Of a stretch of DNA of 64,000 nucleotides, positions 1 to 9,121 are shown piece by piece. A program made the translations under genes and the position numbers. The number at the start of each line of letters is the position of its first letter. Position 1 is the stretch's first letter. Origin of the DNA: Paracrocinitomix sp039939375 (GTDB taxonomy: Bacteria > Bacteroidota > Bacteroidia > Flavobacteriales_D > Crocinitomicaceae); NCBI GenBank assembly GCA_039939375.1, contig JBDVJO010000010.1:1-64000 (forward strand), in the 5' to 3' direction. The notes below the pieces were generated by a model. That model worked only from the letters and a program-made list of their open reading frames with translations, was not told where the DNA came from and searched no databases.

Positions 1-54
1 ACTTGCGCAGATGGTACTGCCCTTTTGAGGGTGGGAGAGTATGTGGATGCCACT
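1..54 (+). rRNA. rrf: 5S ribosomal RNA, 3' end only
   Basis: The first bases read GATGGTACTGC, then GTGGGAGAG, then a GGATGCC-like end. This is the conserved helix IV/V and 3' end of bacterial 5S rRNA. The 5' part, and presumably the 16S and 23S genes, lie left of the window. A strong intrinsic terminator follows within a few bases, as expected for the end of an rRNA operon. The exact 3' end is approximate. Confidence 0.85.
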
Positions 55-58
55 TTTT

Positions 59-98
59 AAACCTCACTCCTATTTATTTAGGAGTGAGGTTTTTTTTT
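59..98 (+). terminator. Intrinsic terminator of the rRNA operon
   Basis: A perfect 12-bp stem (AAACCTCACTCC pairing with GGAGTGAGGTTT) with a 10-nt loop is followed by a run of T. It lies immediately after the 5S rRNA 3' end. Confidence 0.9.
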
Positions 99-259
99 GC
101 ACCAAAATCTCAGACACACTTTAAATATAAGGTCAGGTGGACTAGATTTTATGGTATGATTTGAGAACTATCCCGTCAACGAGAAGTCAAGAAAGTTATT
201 CTTTAAAATTATCAATTGGATAAATAAACGAGATATACATTTCAATAAGTGATATTAGT

Positions 260-279
260 TTAATCCAACCTTGGATTAA
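260..279. promoter_or_regulatory. Perfect 9-bp inverted repeat upstream of a small ORF
   Basis: TTAATCCAAccTTGGATTAA is a perfect dyad with a 2-bp centre, ending 23 bases before the ATG at 303. The short centre suits a protein-binding site better than an RNA hairpin, but it is followed by ATTTTCT and could be a weak terminator. The rest of 100-302 is AT-rich and holds no recognisable gene. Confidence 0.5.
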
Positions 280-302
280 TTTTCTCCGTCTATCTCTATG
301 AG

Positions 303-647
303 ATGGGATTTAAAGAGAAAATAGATGCTGTGTATATTTTGCAAAGATTTGTAAGGATGAGCAGGATTTTATTGCCTACTTATTTAGAGTTTAAAGCAAA
401 AGTTAAGCTAACCGGTATTCAGCAAGAAAGATTTCAAAGAATAGTTGATATTTATGACAATTTTAAGGCTGATCCTGCGGCAAGTAAATATTTGATTAAT
501 TCGAATATAATTGGATTGATACAAAAAGTTTATCGTCAATTAAGTTCTGAAAATGGTATTACACCTGAAATTTATCATGAATATAATGCGTTCTTAAAAG
601 AATCGGATCGTTTAATTTCAGATTGGGATAAACAAATTTTGAATTAA
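303..647 (+). CDS. Small hypothetical protein (114 aa)
   Basis: I do not recognise this family. The product is a 114-residue, probably all-helical soluble protein with no signal peptide or membrane segment; charged and hydrophobic residues alternate in a helix-like way through the C-terminal two thirds. The ATG at 303 gives the longest frame; an internal ATG at 357 is possible, and neither has a clear Shine-Dalgarno. It ends 3 bases before the convergent glycosylphosphotransferase gene. A perfect inverted repeat sits just upstream. Codon use looks natural, so I think it is a real gene, but its function is unknown. Confidence 0.55.
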   Translation: MGFKEKIDAVYILQRFVRMSRILLPTYLEFKAKVKLTGIQQERFQRIVDIYDNFKADPAASKYLINSNIIGLIQKVYRQLSSENGITPEIYHEYNAFLKESDRLISDWDKQILN

Positions 648-650
648 TAA

Positions 651-2045
651 TTATTTCCCTGAACCTTTGAATATTATTGCAATAGTGTAGAACATAATTT
701 TTATATCTAAAGCAATTGACATATTTCTTAAGTATAGTAAATCATATTTCATTCTCTGAATCATTTGTTCAACATTTTCAGCATACCCAAATTTTACTTG
801 GCCCCATGAAGTTATGCCTGGTCTTACTTTGTGTAAGAAAAGATATTGCGGGTCTTTCTCGGAGATTTGATCAATAAAATGTTGTCTTTCTGGTCTTGGA
901 CCGACTAGAGACATGTCACCCTTTAGAACATTCCAGAATTGTGGAAACTCATCAAGTCTAGTTTTTCTTAAAAATTTACCTGTTTTGGTAATTCTATTAT
1001 CGTTTGAACTGGATAGTTGGGGACCATCTTTTTCAGCGCCTTGAACCATTGTTCGGTATTTAATGATTTTAAAGGGAGTGCCATTTTTTCCAATACGTTC
1101 TTGAAAGAAAAAAATGGGACCCTTGCTTGAAGCTTTTACAAGAATGGCTAGAATTATATAAACGGGCATTAAAATTATTAGAGCAATAGCTGAAATTGTG
1201 ATATCAATTATCCGCTTTGTTGAAAATTGCCAATCTGGCATTGTAGAAGGAGTAACATTAATTAAGAGCGCACCAAAAATGCTATTCATTTTAACTTGAC
1301 CAGATAAAATATCATAGGCATCAGGTATTGTAGAAATTCTTAAGTTGTAAATAGAGAGCTTAGAAATTATACCTTTTAAGCGTTCGTGTTCTGAACTTTC
1401 TAAGGCAATAATTACTTCATCTATGTCTTTATTTTTCAGAATTTCATCTAGATTGTCAATGTGCCCGAGATATTCCATGTGATCATCCAGCATTAAATCT
1501 GAACCATTAATGTTAATATATCCAATGAACTTATATCCAGGATTTTGCTTAAGATTTTGAATATCTTCTAGAATTTCTAATGCTTTAGAACTGCCTCCTA
1601 TAATTATGGTATTAAATCCTATTTTACCTTTATGAATTTTCTTAACGTAAATTGTTGTGGAAATAATTCTTGGGATGATAGTGCATCCAAAGTGAAGGGC
1701 AAAGTAAACCAAGAAAAGGGTGTAAAACTGGGTGTAGTCTGCAACAAAGTCATTTAAGAGAAATCCAAAAAATATAATAATCGAACCTATTAGAGATCCG
1801 TAAAAAGTAAGCTTTAATGTTTTTAGTCTATATCTTCTGCGAATATCTAAGTATGTACCTTGAATTCCGTAAAGTAAAACCCAAATGAATGGTAAAACAC
1901 CTAAACTAATTAAGAAGCTACCTTTGAAAACCAATTCGGCGTCTTCAATTGTAATTAGTCTGTAAACGTAAAATAAAAACCAGGCTAAAGCAGCAGTGAA
2001 TAAATCAATTAAGGCAAATAATATTGTTTTTGATCTTATATTCAC
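651..2045 (-). CDS. Polyprenyl glycosylphosphotransferase (WcaJ/WbaP-like)
   Basis: Initiates exopolysaccharide synthesis by transferring a sugar-1-phosphate to undecaprenyl phosphate at the inner membrane. The 464-residue protein has about four N-terminal membrane segments (first ~125 residues), a central nucleotide-binding-like domain (IIIGGSSKALEIL near 150), and a C-terminal bacterial sugar-transferase domain. That domain has a reentrant/membrane helix near 285, FQERIGKNGTPFKIIKYRTM, LDEFPQFWNVLKGDMS and LVGPRPE, all hallmarks of the family. The start is GTG at 2045, in a 4-base GTGA overlap with the upstream lipoprotein stop, so translation is probably coupled. The sugar specificity cannot be read. 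The other exopolysaccharide genes of this window lie at 15828-21081 on the other strand. Confidence 0.92.
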   Translation of the reverse strand: MNIRSKTILFALIDLFTAALAWFLFYVYRLITIEDAELVFKGSFLISLGVLPFIWVLLYGIQGTYLDIRRRYRLKTLKLTFYGSLIGSIIIFFGFLLNDFVADYTQFYTLFLVYFALHFGCTIIPRIISTTIYVKKIHKGKIGFNTIIIGGSSKALEILEDIQNLKQNPGYKFIGYININGSDLMLDDHMEYLGHIDNLDEILKNKDIDEVIIALESSEHERLKGIISKLSIYNLRISTIPDAYDILSGQVKMNSIFGALLINVTPSTMPDWQFSTKRIIDITISAIALIILMPVYIILAILVKASSKGPIFFFQERIGKNGTPFKIIKYRTMVQGAEKDGPQLSSSNDNRITKTGKFLRKTRLDEFPQFWNVLKGDMSLVGPRPERQHFIDQISEKDPQYLFLHKVRPGITSWGQVKFGYAENVEQMIQRMKYDLLYLRNMSIALDIKIMFYTIAIIFKGSGK

Positions 2046-2911
2046 TCGTATCTCAACACTTTGATATTGTCTAAATAAATTACCCCTGAAGTGTTTTCGG
2101 CATCTAGAATTGATAGTAAGTAGATCTCATAACTGGTTGCGTTAATTTCATAGCTTACATCTTCTTGCAGAGCAATATATATTTTCTTCCATTTCATAGT
2201 TTGAGTTTCTTGCGAGTTTAAAATCACAAGAGGAGAATGTTCGGCTACACCTCCTGAATTCTCGGCGATTACACCAAGTGCAATTGAATTGTCGTTCATG
2301 TAGTCAATTTCAACATAAACATCTTGGTTTCGAGGTAAATTTAAGTTCGTATTGGTTAATCCTTTATAAACTGAATCTATTTCTTCTAAGTAAATAACTC
2401 CGCAATTATTGCCGTATTCTACTATTTCAGGATATTCATTTTTTGTAATAACATTAATATTTGTGTCTGATTCAATGTCTTTTTCAAAATCAACGCCTAT
2501 ATCCTCAAAATCTTCTAAAAGCTCAAATTGTATGTCCGATTTGTAAGTAACTACGGGGGTAACAATAGTTTCTTGATTTTTGGTTAACGTGATATCTGCA
2601 TCATATCTATTATAGAAAGGATATCGCGTTCGAGTTGCTGAAATACCGTTTACTTTAATACCAGCATAAATTGTAAAAGAATGAGTTCCTTCAGCTAAAA
2701 CTGGAATTCTTGCAGGAAGCGAAAAGACTCCGAGCGCTTCATTATCCATATAAACCCAAGCATCTGTTATTCCATTAGAACTAGGGCCCTCAGTAGCTTC
2801 GTCTGTGTTTAATTGAATTGAATCGATAACCAACCAAGAAGGGGTTAAATCCTCTTGTTTGCATCCAAAAAAGATGAATGGAATAATGAAAAAGAGACAA
2901 ATTTGTTTCAT
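2042..2911 (-). CDS. Lipoprotein with PEGA-like region
   Basis: A 289-residue putative lipoprotein. A short hydrophobic N-terminus ends in the lipobox FFGC, with Cys17 as the likely lipidated residue. Residues ~45-110 read like a PEGA-type beta domain (VYMDNEALGVFSLPARIPVL then EGTHSFTIYAG). The C-terminal half looks like a jelly-roll/carbohydrate-binding fold ending in GVIYLDNIKVLRYE. It is the first gene of a two-gene operon with the glycosylphosphotransferase and overlaps it by 4 bases, suggesting a role in polysaccharide export or surface attachment, though this is inference from position only. Confidence 0.7.
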   Translation of the reverse strand: MKQICLFFIIPFIFFGCKQEDLTPSWLVIDSIQLNTDEATEGPSSNGITDAWVYMDNEALGVFSLPARIPVLAEGTHSFTIYAGIKVNGISATRTRYPFYNRYDADITLTKNQETIVTPVVTYKSDIQFELLEDFEDIGVDFEKDIESDTNINVITKNEYPEIVEYGNNCGVIYLEEIDSVYKGLTNTNLNLPRNQDVYVEIDYMNDNSIALGVIAENSGGVAEHSPLVILNSQETQTMKWKKIYIALQEDVSYEINATSYEIYLLSILDAENTSGVIYLDNIKVLRYE

Positions 2912-2988
2912 GTAATGATATCTGGTAAAGCTTTAACGATTTAAATCGCTAAATATTTCAATTTTTAGTAATCAAAAATGTTATCGAA

Positions 2989-2996
2989 CAAAGATA
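2989..2996 (-). promoter_or_regulatory. Candidate -7 box for the lipoprotein/glycosyltransferase operon
   Basis: On the minus strand this reads TATCTTTG, an exact match to the Bacteroidota -7 consensus TAnnTTTG, 77 bases before the lipoprotein ATG. No good -33 TTG was seen. The leader contains a perfect 12-bp palindrome, CGATTTAAATCG, at 2937-2948. Confidence 0.45.
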
Positions 2997-3086
2997 TTTT
3001 AATTCTTTGAAAGAATGTTTAAGTTATGTTAATATCCGAGCAGAAAATGGAGCTATTAATTGACTAGATTTGTAAAAACTCGTTTC

Positions 3087-4298
3087 ATGAAATTTACACT
3101 ACTTATTTTGGTGGCATTTTTTACTGCTCCTATCGTATATTCTCAATCTACGGATACGGTTAGCGTAATGGCTTATAACTTACTCAAGTTTCCGCAAGAG
3201 AATGCTTCAAGAATTACAATTTTAAAGAATATACTACAAGAATCTTTACCTGACGTGTTAATGGTTTGTGAGTTAACTTCTTCTTCTGGAGCCAACGCTG
3301 TATTAAATGACGCTTTAAATCAAGATGGTGTTAGTTATTATGAAAAATCGACCTATACACCAGGAACAGATACCGAGAATATGCTTTATTATAACTCTAA
3401 TAAGCTGGCTCTTTATGAAGAGAATATTATTTCAACCGATTTGAGGGATATCAATGAATATGTTTTGTTTTATAAAAGTGATGATCTAGCGACCACAGCT
3501 GACACTACATTTTTTTATATGTATATGTGTCATTTGAAAGCAGGAACGGGAGATGCGACATTGAGAAATGAAATGGCGACTGACCTTAAGGAATACATGG
3601 CAACCCGAACCAACTTAGAAAATGTGGTATTAGGAGGAGACTTTAACATTTATGGGAGTAGCGAACCTACTTGGCAAACAGTACTTTCAGGGGAGGGAGT
3701 TAATTTGGTTGACCCCATTAACACACCTGGCGAATGGCATGCAGATTGGGGGTATGCAGATATTCATACTCAATCTACTAGAACTGCAAGCATTGATAAT
3801 GGAGCAACGGGTGGATTAGATGATCGTTTTGATATTATTTTTATTTCACCTGACTTAGAAAATTGGGGAAATCAGGCTCGTTATATAGATGGAACGTATT
3901 GGGCTTATGGTCAAGATGGAAATCATTATAATGACGCTTTAACAGACGCACCAGCCAATACATCATTACCTACAAGTATTATTCAAGATTTGCATGATAT
4001 GTCAGACCATTTACCAGTGTATATGGAAATTGAAGTTCAAAAATCGTTCAATGGAATAGTAGAGGAAGAAAATAAAATTGGCGTTTATTATAATTCAGAT
4101 GACGATTTAATTAAGTTTACTTTTTCAAAAAACCTTCAAGAAATAGGAGAGTTTGAGATCTATAATCTAGCCGGTCAGCTTGTTTTTAAAGGAAAAGTTC
4201 CGTTCGGAGAATCTGAAGTGTCAACCTCAGAAATTCAAGAAGGAATGTACATTTTTAAGTCTTTGAAGTATGGACTTAATTTAAAGTTTATAAAGTAA
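3087..4298 (+). CDS. Secreted endonuclease/exonuclease/phosphatase-fold protein with T9SS tail
   Basis: The 403-residue product starts with a signal peptide ending VYSQS. I place the start at ATG 3087 rather than the upstream TTG at 3060, because the signal peptide begins there. The EEP domain (about residues 20-325) shows SVMAYNLLKFP, GGDFNIYG (the metal/catalytic D and N) and MSDHLPVYMEI (catalytic D-H), the family's conserved blocks. The last ~80 residues form a T9SS type-A sorting domain (FEIYNLAGQLVFKG then EGMYIFK). It is probably exported across the outer membrane and cleaves nucleic acid or another phosphodiester. Its 3' end overlaps the convergent TonB receptor gene by 11 bases. Confidence 0.88.
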   Translation: MKFTLLILVAFFTAPIVYSQSTDTVSVMAYNLLKFPQENASRITILKNILQESLPDVLMVCELTSSSGANAVLNDALNQDGVSYYEKSTYTPGTDTENMLYYNSNKLALYEENIISTDLRDINEYVLFYKSDDLATTADTTFFYMYMCHLKAGTGDATLRNEMATDLKEYMATRTNLENVVLGGDFNIYGSSEPTWQTVLSGEGVNLVDPINTPGEWHADWGYADIHTQSTRTASIDNGATGGLDDRFDIIFISPDLENWGNQARYIDGTYWAYGQDGNHYNDALTDAPANTSLPTSIIQDLHDMSDHLPVYMEIEVQKSFNGIVEEENKIGVYYNSDDDLIKFTFSKNLQEIGEFEIYNLAGQLVFKGKVPFGESEVSTSEIQEGMYIFKSLKYGLNLKFIK

Positions 4299-6690
4299 TT
4301 CCAAAGGTAATATAGAAGTTTATTCCGTCTGAAGGGATGATTCCAGGGCCTGGATAAGCGCTAGCCCTTCTCGTAAAATATTTATTGTTTGTTAGGTTGT
4401 TGATTCCTGCTTTTAACTCAATATTCTTAGAGAATTTGTATCCTGTATTGAAGTCTAAAACGTAGTAAGTTGGTATTATCCCGGCAACAGCATTGGGATC
4501 AAAAATGGCGTTTGTACCATCCGTATAATGCTGCTGCACATAGGTTGCGAGCAATGAAGCTGTAAATTTTTGAACTTCGATTTTTATTCCAGTTTTAACA
4601 GTAATTGGTGGAACCAATTCTATTTGCTTGCCACTGTATGCTGCTTCAAGGCTCTTTCCATATCTTGCATAGACATAAGATCCATTCACAAAAACAGTTG
4701 ATTTAAATTTTGAAGAATCAGTTTTTTGAAAGATGTATTCTCCGTAAAGTTCAACACCTGTGCTATATGCATTTCCAATGTTTGTTCTTAATCTATAAAA
4801 CTCATTTATACTATCTTTTTGATTTACGACCCCAATTTTATTATTGTAATAAAGGAAAAATGCGCTACAATCAAACTGTAGTTTTTTAGTCTTCTTCTTG
4901 AACCCAAGGTCTGCGTTAAAACCTTTTTCATCTTGAATGTTTTCATCTACTCGCTGATTTGGATTTACAATTCTTACATCAGAGAAGTTGATACCTCTAT
5001 AGTTTTGTGAGATATTAGAATAAATAGAGCTGTGTTTTGAGATTTTATATGTTGCTCCAAATCCGGCAAGCAAAATATTTCTCTGATTACTTTTATTTTC
5101 AGTGAAAGTGGTGTCAAATAGCACTTCATTTGTGAGCGGATGATAGTTGATTTGTCTGTACTGACCTTCGGCGATTGTTTGAATGTATTCGTACCTCAAT
5201 CCACCAGAAATCCAAAGTTTTTTGGTTAGTCTAACCATATTTTCAGCAAAAGCGGAATAGTTATTAGAAGGAAACGTGTAGTCAGAACCTTCTAAATTAT
5301 TGGGATTCAAAAAATTAAAATTGGCGTCAAAACCATCATCAGCTAGCCCTTGTTGTGAAATGGTTTTACCTTGATAAAATCTAGCTCCTGTAACTAAAGA
5401 TCCTTTCATTTTTTTACCAATAGGGTAGTGCTTTAAAAACCTAAGTTCTGCACCAAGATTATTAAAGTCCCCTTTTATCAAATCCCGTTCTAAATAGTCA
5501 TCAAGCCGTGAGATTTTATCCAAGTTTCCTAAAGCATTTCTAGCCGCAATGACTTTAAATATTTTAGCATCAATTTTAGTGGTGGAGTTAATTTCCCAAT
5601 TTGAATGAATTGAAAATAGATTCCAATTTACATTGAACCAGTTTCTTTCTCTAATGGATTGTTGCGGGTTTTGTTCAAATAGAGCATCTGTAAGTCCTCC
5701 AGCCTGTTGGGCAAGATATGACATGTAAGTATATTCTGCGCTTATGAAGAATTTTTCAGTGAAATTGTACTTGATTAGCCCATAGGCATTTTGTTGACTA
5801 AATTCTGAATTATCTCTCCATCCATCACCTTGTTTGTATTTATAAAATAAAAGATAACTAAACCGCTTTTTCAATGTTCCAGAAACTGAATTGAATGTGC
5901 TGAATAAGTTATAGCCACCGTAAGTGTGCTGACCTTGGTATTGAAATTTTTTGCTTGATGGCTTGATTAAGTCAAAGTTCAACATTCCGCCAAATTGTGG
6001 CCCGAATTGCAGGGAAGCAGCTCCTCTTATCATTTGGATGTCTTGAATGGCTTCTGCAGGAGGTGTATAATACGTTTCAGGATATCCCAGAGCATCTGCA
6101 CTGATGTCATATCCATTTTGTCTTGTGTTAAAGTGAGCAGTTCTGTTGGGACTTAGCCCACGTGCCCCGATTCCTAACTGTAATCCTCCTCCGTCACTTT
6201 CCCAAATATTTAATCCAGGAACGGTTGCGAACAATTCTCTTGCGTTATTGGTTGATTTATTGCCTGAAATGTCTTGAACATTGATAAGCTGTGTTTTTTT
6301 ACCATGTGTTAACACCATATGTTCAATAGTTCTCATGCTTCTTGAAGAAAAATCTGGATCTGCATGAACATTAACCACTCCGAGTTTAAGGGTGTCAATT
6401 ATAGAGATGTTGAAAATGAATTCATTTCCTTTAATATTGATCTTTTCTTTAAAACCTTTGTATCCCATTGAGTTCACCGCAATGAGTTTCGGTCCGCAGG
6501 TAACATTTTCAAAATTATATCTACCAAATTCATCAGTTAAGGTAAAACTTGTGTCATCATCCATTAAAAATACGGAAGCAAAAGCTACAGGAGAATCGTC
6601 TTCTTCATTTAGTACTTCCCCGTATAAATTACATTGTCCAAATGCGAAGGAACCCAGGATAAAAAGATATGTCAATGCACTTTTAATCAT
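4288..6690 (-). CDS. TonB-dependent receptor, FecA-like
   Basis: Outer-membrane receptor of about 800 residues, probably for ferric chelates. It has a signal peptide, a carboxypeptidase-regulatory-like domain (residues ~20-95, VAFASVFLMDDDTSF, DEFGRYNFENV), a plug domain (GLNIWESDGGGLQLGIGARG, IQMIRGAASLQFGPQFGGM) and a long beta-barrel ending FYITFGITL. The plug resembles FecA-type Fe3+ dicitrate receptors. I prefer ATG 6690 to the in-frame TTG at 6702; it overlaps the HTTM stop codon by 8 bases (ATGATTAA), so translation is likely coupled. It is the last gene of the operon with DUF4856, imelysin-like and HTTM genes. Confidence 0.92.
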   Translation of the reverse strand: MIKSALTYLFILGSFAFGQCNLYGEVLNEEDDSPVAFASVFLMDDDTSFTLTDEFGRYNFENVTCGPKLIAVNSMGYKGFKEKINIKGNEFIFNISIIDTLKLGVVNVHADPDFSSRSMRTIEHMVLTHGKKTQLINVQDISGNKSTNNARELFATVPGLNIWESDGGGLQLGIGARGLSPNRTAHFNTRQNGYDISADALGYPETYYTPPAEAIQDIQMIRGAASLQFGPQFGGMLNFDLIKPSSKKFQYQGQHTYGGYNLFSTFNSVSGTLKKRFSYLLFYKYKQGDGWRDNSEFSQQNAYGLIKYNFTEKFFISAEYTYMSYLAQQAGGLTDALFEQNPQQSIRERNWFNVNWNLFSIHSNWEINSTTKIDAKIFKVIAARNALGNLDKISRLDDYLERDLIKGDFNNLGAELRFLKHYPIGKKMKGSLVTGARFYQGKTISQQGLADDGFDANFNFLNPNNLEGSDYTFPSNNYSAFAENMVRLTKKLWISGGLRYEYIQTIAEGQYRQINYHPLTNEVLFDTTFTENKSNQRNILLAGFGATYKISKHSSIYSNISQNYRGINFSDVRIVNPNQRVDENIQDEKGFNADLGFKKKTKKLQFDCSAFFLYYNNKIGVVNQKDSINEFYRLRTNIGNAYSTGVELYGEYIFQKTDSSKFKSTVFVNGSYVYARYGKSLEAAYSGKQIELVPPITVKTGIKIEVQKFTASLLATYVQQHYTDGTNAIFDPNAVAGIIPTYYVLDFNTGYKFSKNIELKAGINNLTNNKYFTRRASAYPGPGIIPSDGINFYITFGITL

Positions 6691-8050
6691 TGAAAGCGAC
6701 AAGCCAGTTTACAGGGTTTTCAGAAGATGTTATGTCAGAAAGGTTCGTTTCTTTCATTACATAGGGTTGATGTGGACGCCCGTTTAGGGTTACAAAAATT
6801 TCTGCATGAACTTTTGGTTGGATAAACTTCATTTCATGTCCAAATTTGGTTACCAAAGTGTCTTGATAATTAGATTCTAGGAATTGGGCATATTGTAAAA
6901 TCATATCCGGCTGAGAGGCCATCATTTTTTCTTGGTTTTTAGTCAAATAATCTGCGTTATCTATTTCAATTTCAGCATTTGATTCATTATCAATAATGTA
7001 AAAAGTAGAAGTTGCAGTTTTTTCCATTAACATAACTCTCCAGCTAAATCGATAACCATTTTCAGTCCAAAAAAGATCTCCTTTGTACATTACAAATCTT
7101 AGTGGAATTAAAATTTGAGCGCAAATATACAGCCCTAAAAAGGAATTGACTAAAGGTTGTCTTAAAATCTTTGAGTTTTTTGAGACAGGTGTAGAGCGTT
7201 TCTTTTTTGGAAGAACTACACTTAAAAGAGTGATTAATTTTTGATGAAATTTTTCAGAGAAAAAGATAGTAGTTGCTGCAATCATCACCCATGGAAAAAC
7301 GCCAATAGGGAATAGCAACCAAGTTGACAGATGGAATATAACAACAGCAAAGTAAGCTGCTTTTCTGGTTTTAGCAAGCGTCAAGAAAATCACAATGGTT
7401 AAATCGTATAAACATCCGAACCAGCTGAAAGTGTAGGCTACCCAATCCTCTTTTAAGAAATCTCCAATTATTCCTAAATGATTTGCTGTGTGTAACCAAT
7501 ATTTTAACGGTTGAGCTTCAAGAAGCCAGTCAGACCCAATTTTTGCTAATCCTGCGAAAATATAGACGATAGCGATTTGAAATTGAAGGATTCTAATCTC
7601 CCAAGTCTTCGCTTTTTCAGATGTTTTAGTTAAACCAAAATATCGATCTAAAGAAAACGTACGATTGGCACTTACAAATATGAGCAAGAATGCGATTAAA
7701 GAAACGAAGTAATAGTGATTGAGATAGTTGGCTTTATCTAATAACTCAATGTAGACGAAAGATGCGAAAAAAAGGACTGTTGCAAATCGATAAAATAGAC
7801 CTAGGGTGATAAGTAATGAGGTCAGTATTAGGCTTATGAATAATATCCAAATTAAGTTCTCTGATGGGTAAGGTAACCAGGCAAATCCATGATAAAAGAA
7901 ATGGAATTTTGGTTCGATATAAAGTGACTCAACCCATCCTTTTGAAATGAAACGGATGGTAGAAAAAAACATGAGCAGACCAAAAAATATGCGGTAAACA
8001 GCTAAAGGTGCTGCTGATTTTTCGGAATGCCAGTTTTTGAATAAATTCAT
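6683..8050 (-). CDS. HTTM / vitamin K-dependent gamma-carboxylase-like membrane protein
   Basis: The 455-residue integral membrane protein has about seven to eight hydrophobic segments. Family features visible include LAVYRIFFGLLMFFSTIRF at the N-terminus, YYFVSLIAFLLIFVSANR, IVYIFAGLAKIGSDWLL and FHLSTWLLFPIGVFPWVM. These are hallmarks of the HTTM domain shared with gamma-glutamyl carboxylase. The C-terminal ~120 residues are a soluble domain (FSWRVMLMEK, FVTLNGRP). Whether it carboxylates glutamate is not known. It sits between the imelysin-like gene (2 bases away) and the TonB receptor (overlap), so a role in assembling or modifying the iron-uptake machinery is plausible. Confidence 0.85.
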   Translation of the reverse strand: MNLFKNWHSEKSAAPLAVYRIFFGLLMFFSTIRFISKGWVESLYIEPKFHFFYHGFAWLPYPSENLIWILFISLILTSLLITLGLFYRFATVLFFASFVYIELLDKANYLNHYYFVSLIAFLLIFVSANRTFSLDRYFGLTKTSEKAKTWEIRILQFQIAIVYIFAGLAKIGSDWLLEAQPLKYWLHTANHLGIIGDFLKEDWVAYTFSWFGCLYDLTIVIFLTLAKTRKAAYFAVVIFHLSTWLLFPIGVFPWVMIAATTIFFSEKFHQKLITLLSVVLPKKKRSTPVSKNSKILRQPLVNSFLGLYICAQILIPLRFVMYKGDLFWTENGYRFSWRVMLMEKTATSTFYIIDNESNAEIEIDNADYLTKNQEKMMASQPDMILQYAQFLESNYQDTLVTKFGHEMKFIQPKVHAEIFVTLNGRPHQPYVMKETNLSDITSSENPVNWLVAFND

Positions 8051-8052
8051 TT

Positions 8053-9120
8053 TTAATCGCCGTCATTATCTTGAAAAGTAATGAGTAAACCAAGTATAGA
8101 AGACATGTCTGTCTTTACATATGTCACAAGCGTTTTTACTTCATTATAGGCTTCAGTAACTGTTGCATGATCTGAATTTACTTTTTCAGAAAGGGGGGAT
8201 TCGATTGCATTAATTTTAGAAATACATAATTCAAATTGTGCGTTAATTTGATCTGCCAAGGAATTTTCTACGCTATTGTCTTCCACATCTCTGATGTAAT
8301 CGTCAAATCCAAGGCCATCTTTGCCATTAAATAAATTTTGAAGCGCAGTTAGGTTCGCTACAGCCAGGGTAATGGATTGTTCAGAAAAATAAGTTTCTAT
8401 GTAATGCGGGAGGATTTCTCCAGCAGTTTGAAATCCAGCTGGAATTCCAATTTTGGCGTTTTTCACCAATTCAATATCCTTTACAAAAGCGTTGAAGAGT
8501 AAAGATGTTGAACTTCCTACATCATTTCCGTCAGCTGCGGCGAAATCTAATTTGCTATTTTCCCAACCGCTCAAAGCTAAGTCAAACTCTTCATCCATTT
8601 TATTACAGAGATCGATTAGATATGATTTACGATTATTGGCTTCAAGATCAATAGTAAACTCAGAGATTATTTCTAATTCATCAGCATGAAACAAGAGATA
8701 GTCGATTGCTGGAAGACCAATGGCTTGAAAATTTTCTAAGGCTCCAAGAGTATAGGTTCCTGAACTTATGTTTGATGCTATTTTTGTAGTATCCGTAGGG
8801 TAAGTGTTCATTGCAGTGACGATAGCATAATCTTCTATTGCCCCGAAGTTGAACATTTTACAGGCTTCAAAATCCAGGTAGGTTTGGTTAAACGTAGACT
8901 TTAACTGGTTTAAAGTTGTGATAGATGCGGATTGCACAAAAGCGTTAGCATCTGCTTTTAAATGCCCTAAACTTGCTCCTAAAGCACTATATGCTGGATC
9001 AATAATAGAAGTGCTCATGTTAGTTAACATGGCACCTCTATCAAAATCTGTTTGTTCTGGTGGCTTATTGCATCCAATTAGAACAAGTAAGGACAAAAAG
9101 GCGTAGCCTAATTTTTTCAT
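8053..9120 (-). CDS. Imelysin-like (M75 family) lipoprotein
   Basis: The 355-residue product has lipobox LIGC (Cys17), placing it as a lipoprotein. The body is an all-helical imelysin-like fold with conserved blocks DFEACKMFNFGAIEDYA, TLGALENFQAIGLPAIDYLLF split across ~130-150, and SLLFNAFVKDIELVKNAKIG. The classic imelysin GxHxxE motif is here GLPAID, so His is Pro and Glu is Asp: a non-canonical variant without the usual metal-ligand pair. Imelysins such as IrpA are linked to iron uptake. The gene is 1 base from the DUF4856 gene and 2 bases from the HTTM gene. Confidence 0.88.
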   Translation of the reverse strand: MKKLGYAFLSLLVLIGCNKPPEQTDFDRGAMLTNMSTSIIDPAYSALGASLGHLKADANAFVQSASITTLNQLKSTFNQTYLDFEACKMFNFGAIEDYAIVTAMNTYPTDTTKIASNISSGTYTLGALENFQAIGLPAIDYLLFHADELEIISEFTIDLEANNRKSYLIDLCNKMDEEFDLALSGWENSKLDFAAADGNDVGSSTSLLFNAFVKDIELVKNAKIGIPAGFQTAGEILPHYIETYFSEQSITLAVANLTALQNLFNGKDGLGFDDYIRDVEDNSVENSLADQINAQFELCISKINAIESPLSEKVNSDHATVTEAYNEVKTLVTYVKTDMSSILGLLITFQDNDGD

Positions 9121-9121
9121 A

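Noticed and set aside
6392..6787. 131-codon plus-strand ORF
   Set aside because: It is antisense to the start of the TonB receptor and the end of the HTTM gene, both strongly supported.
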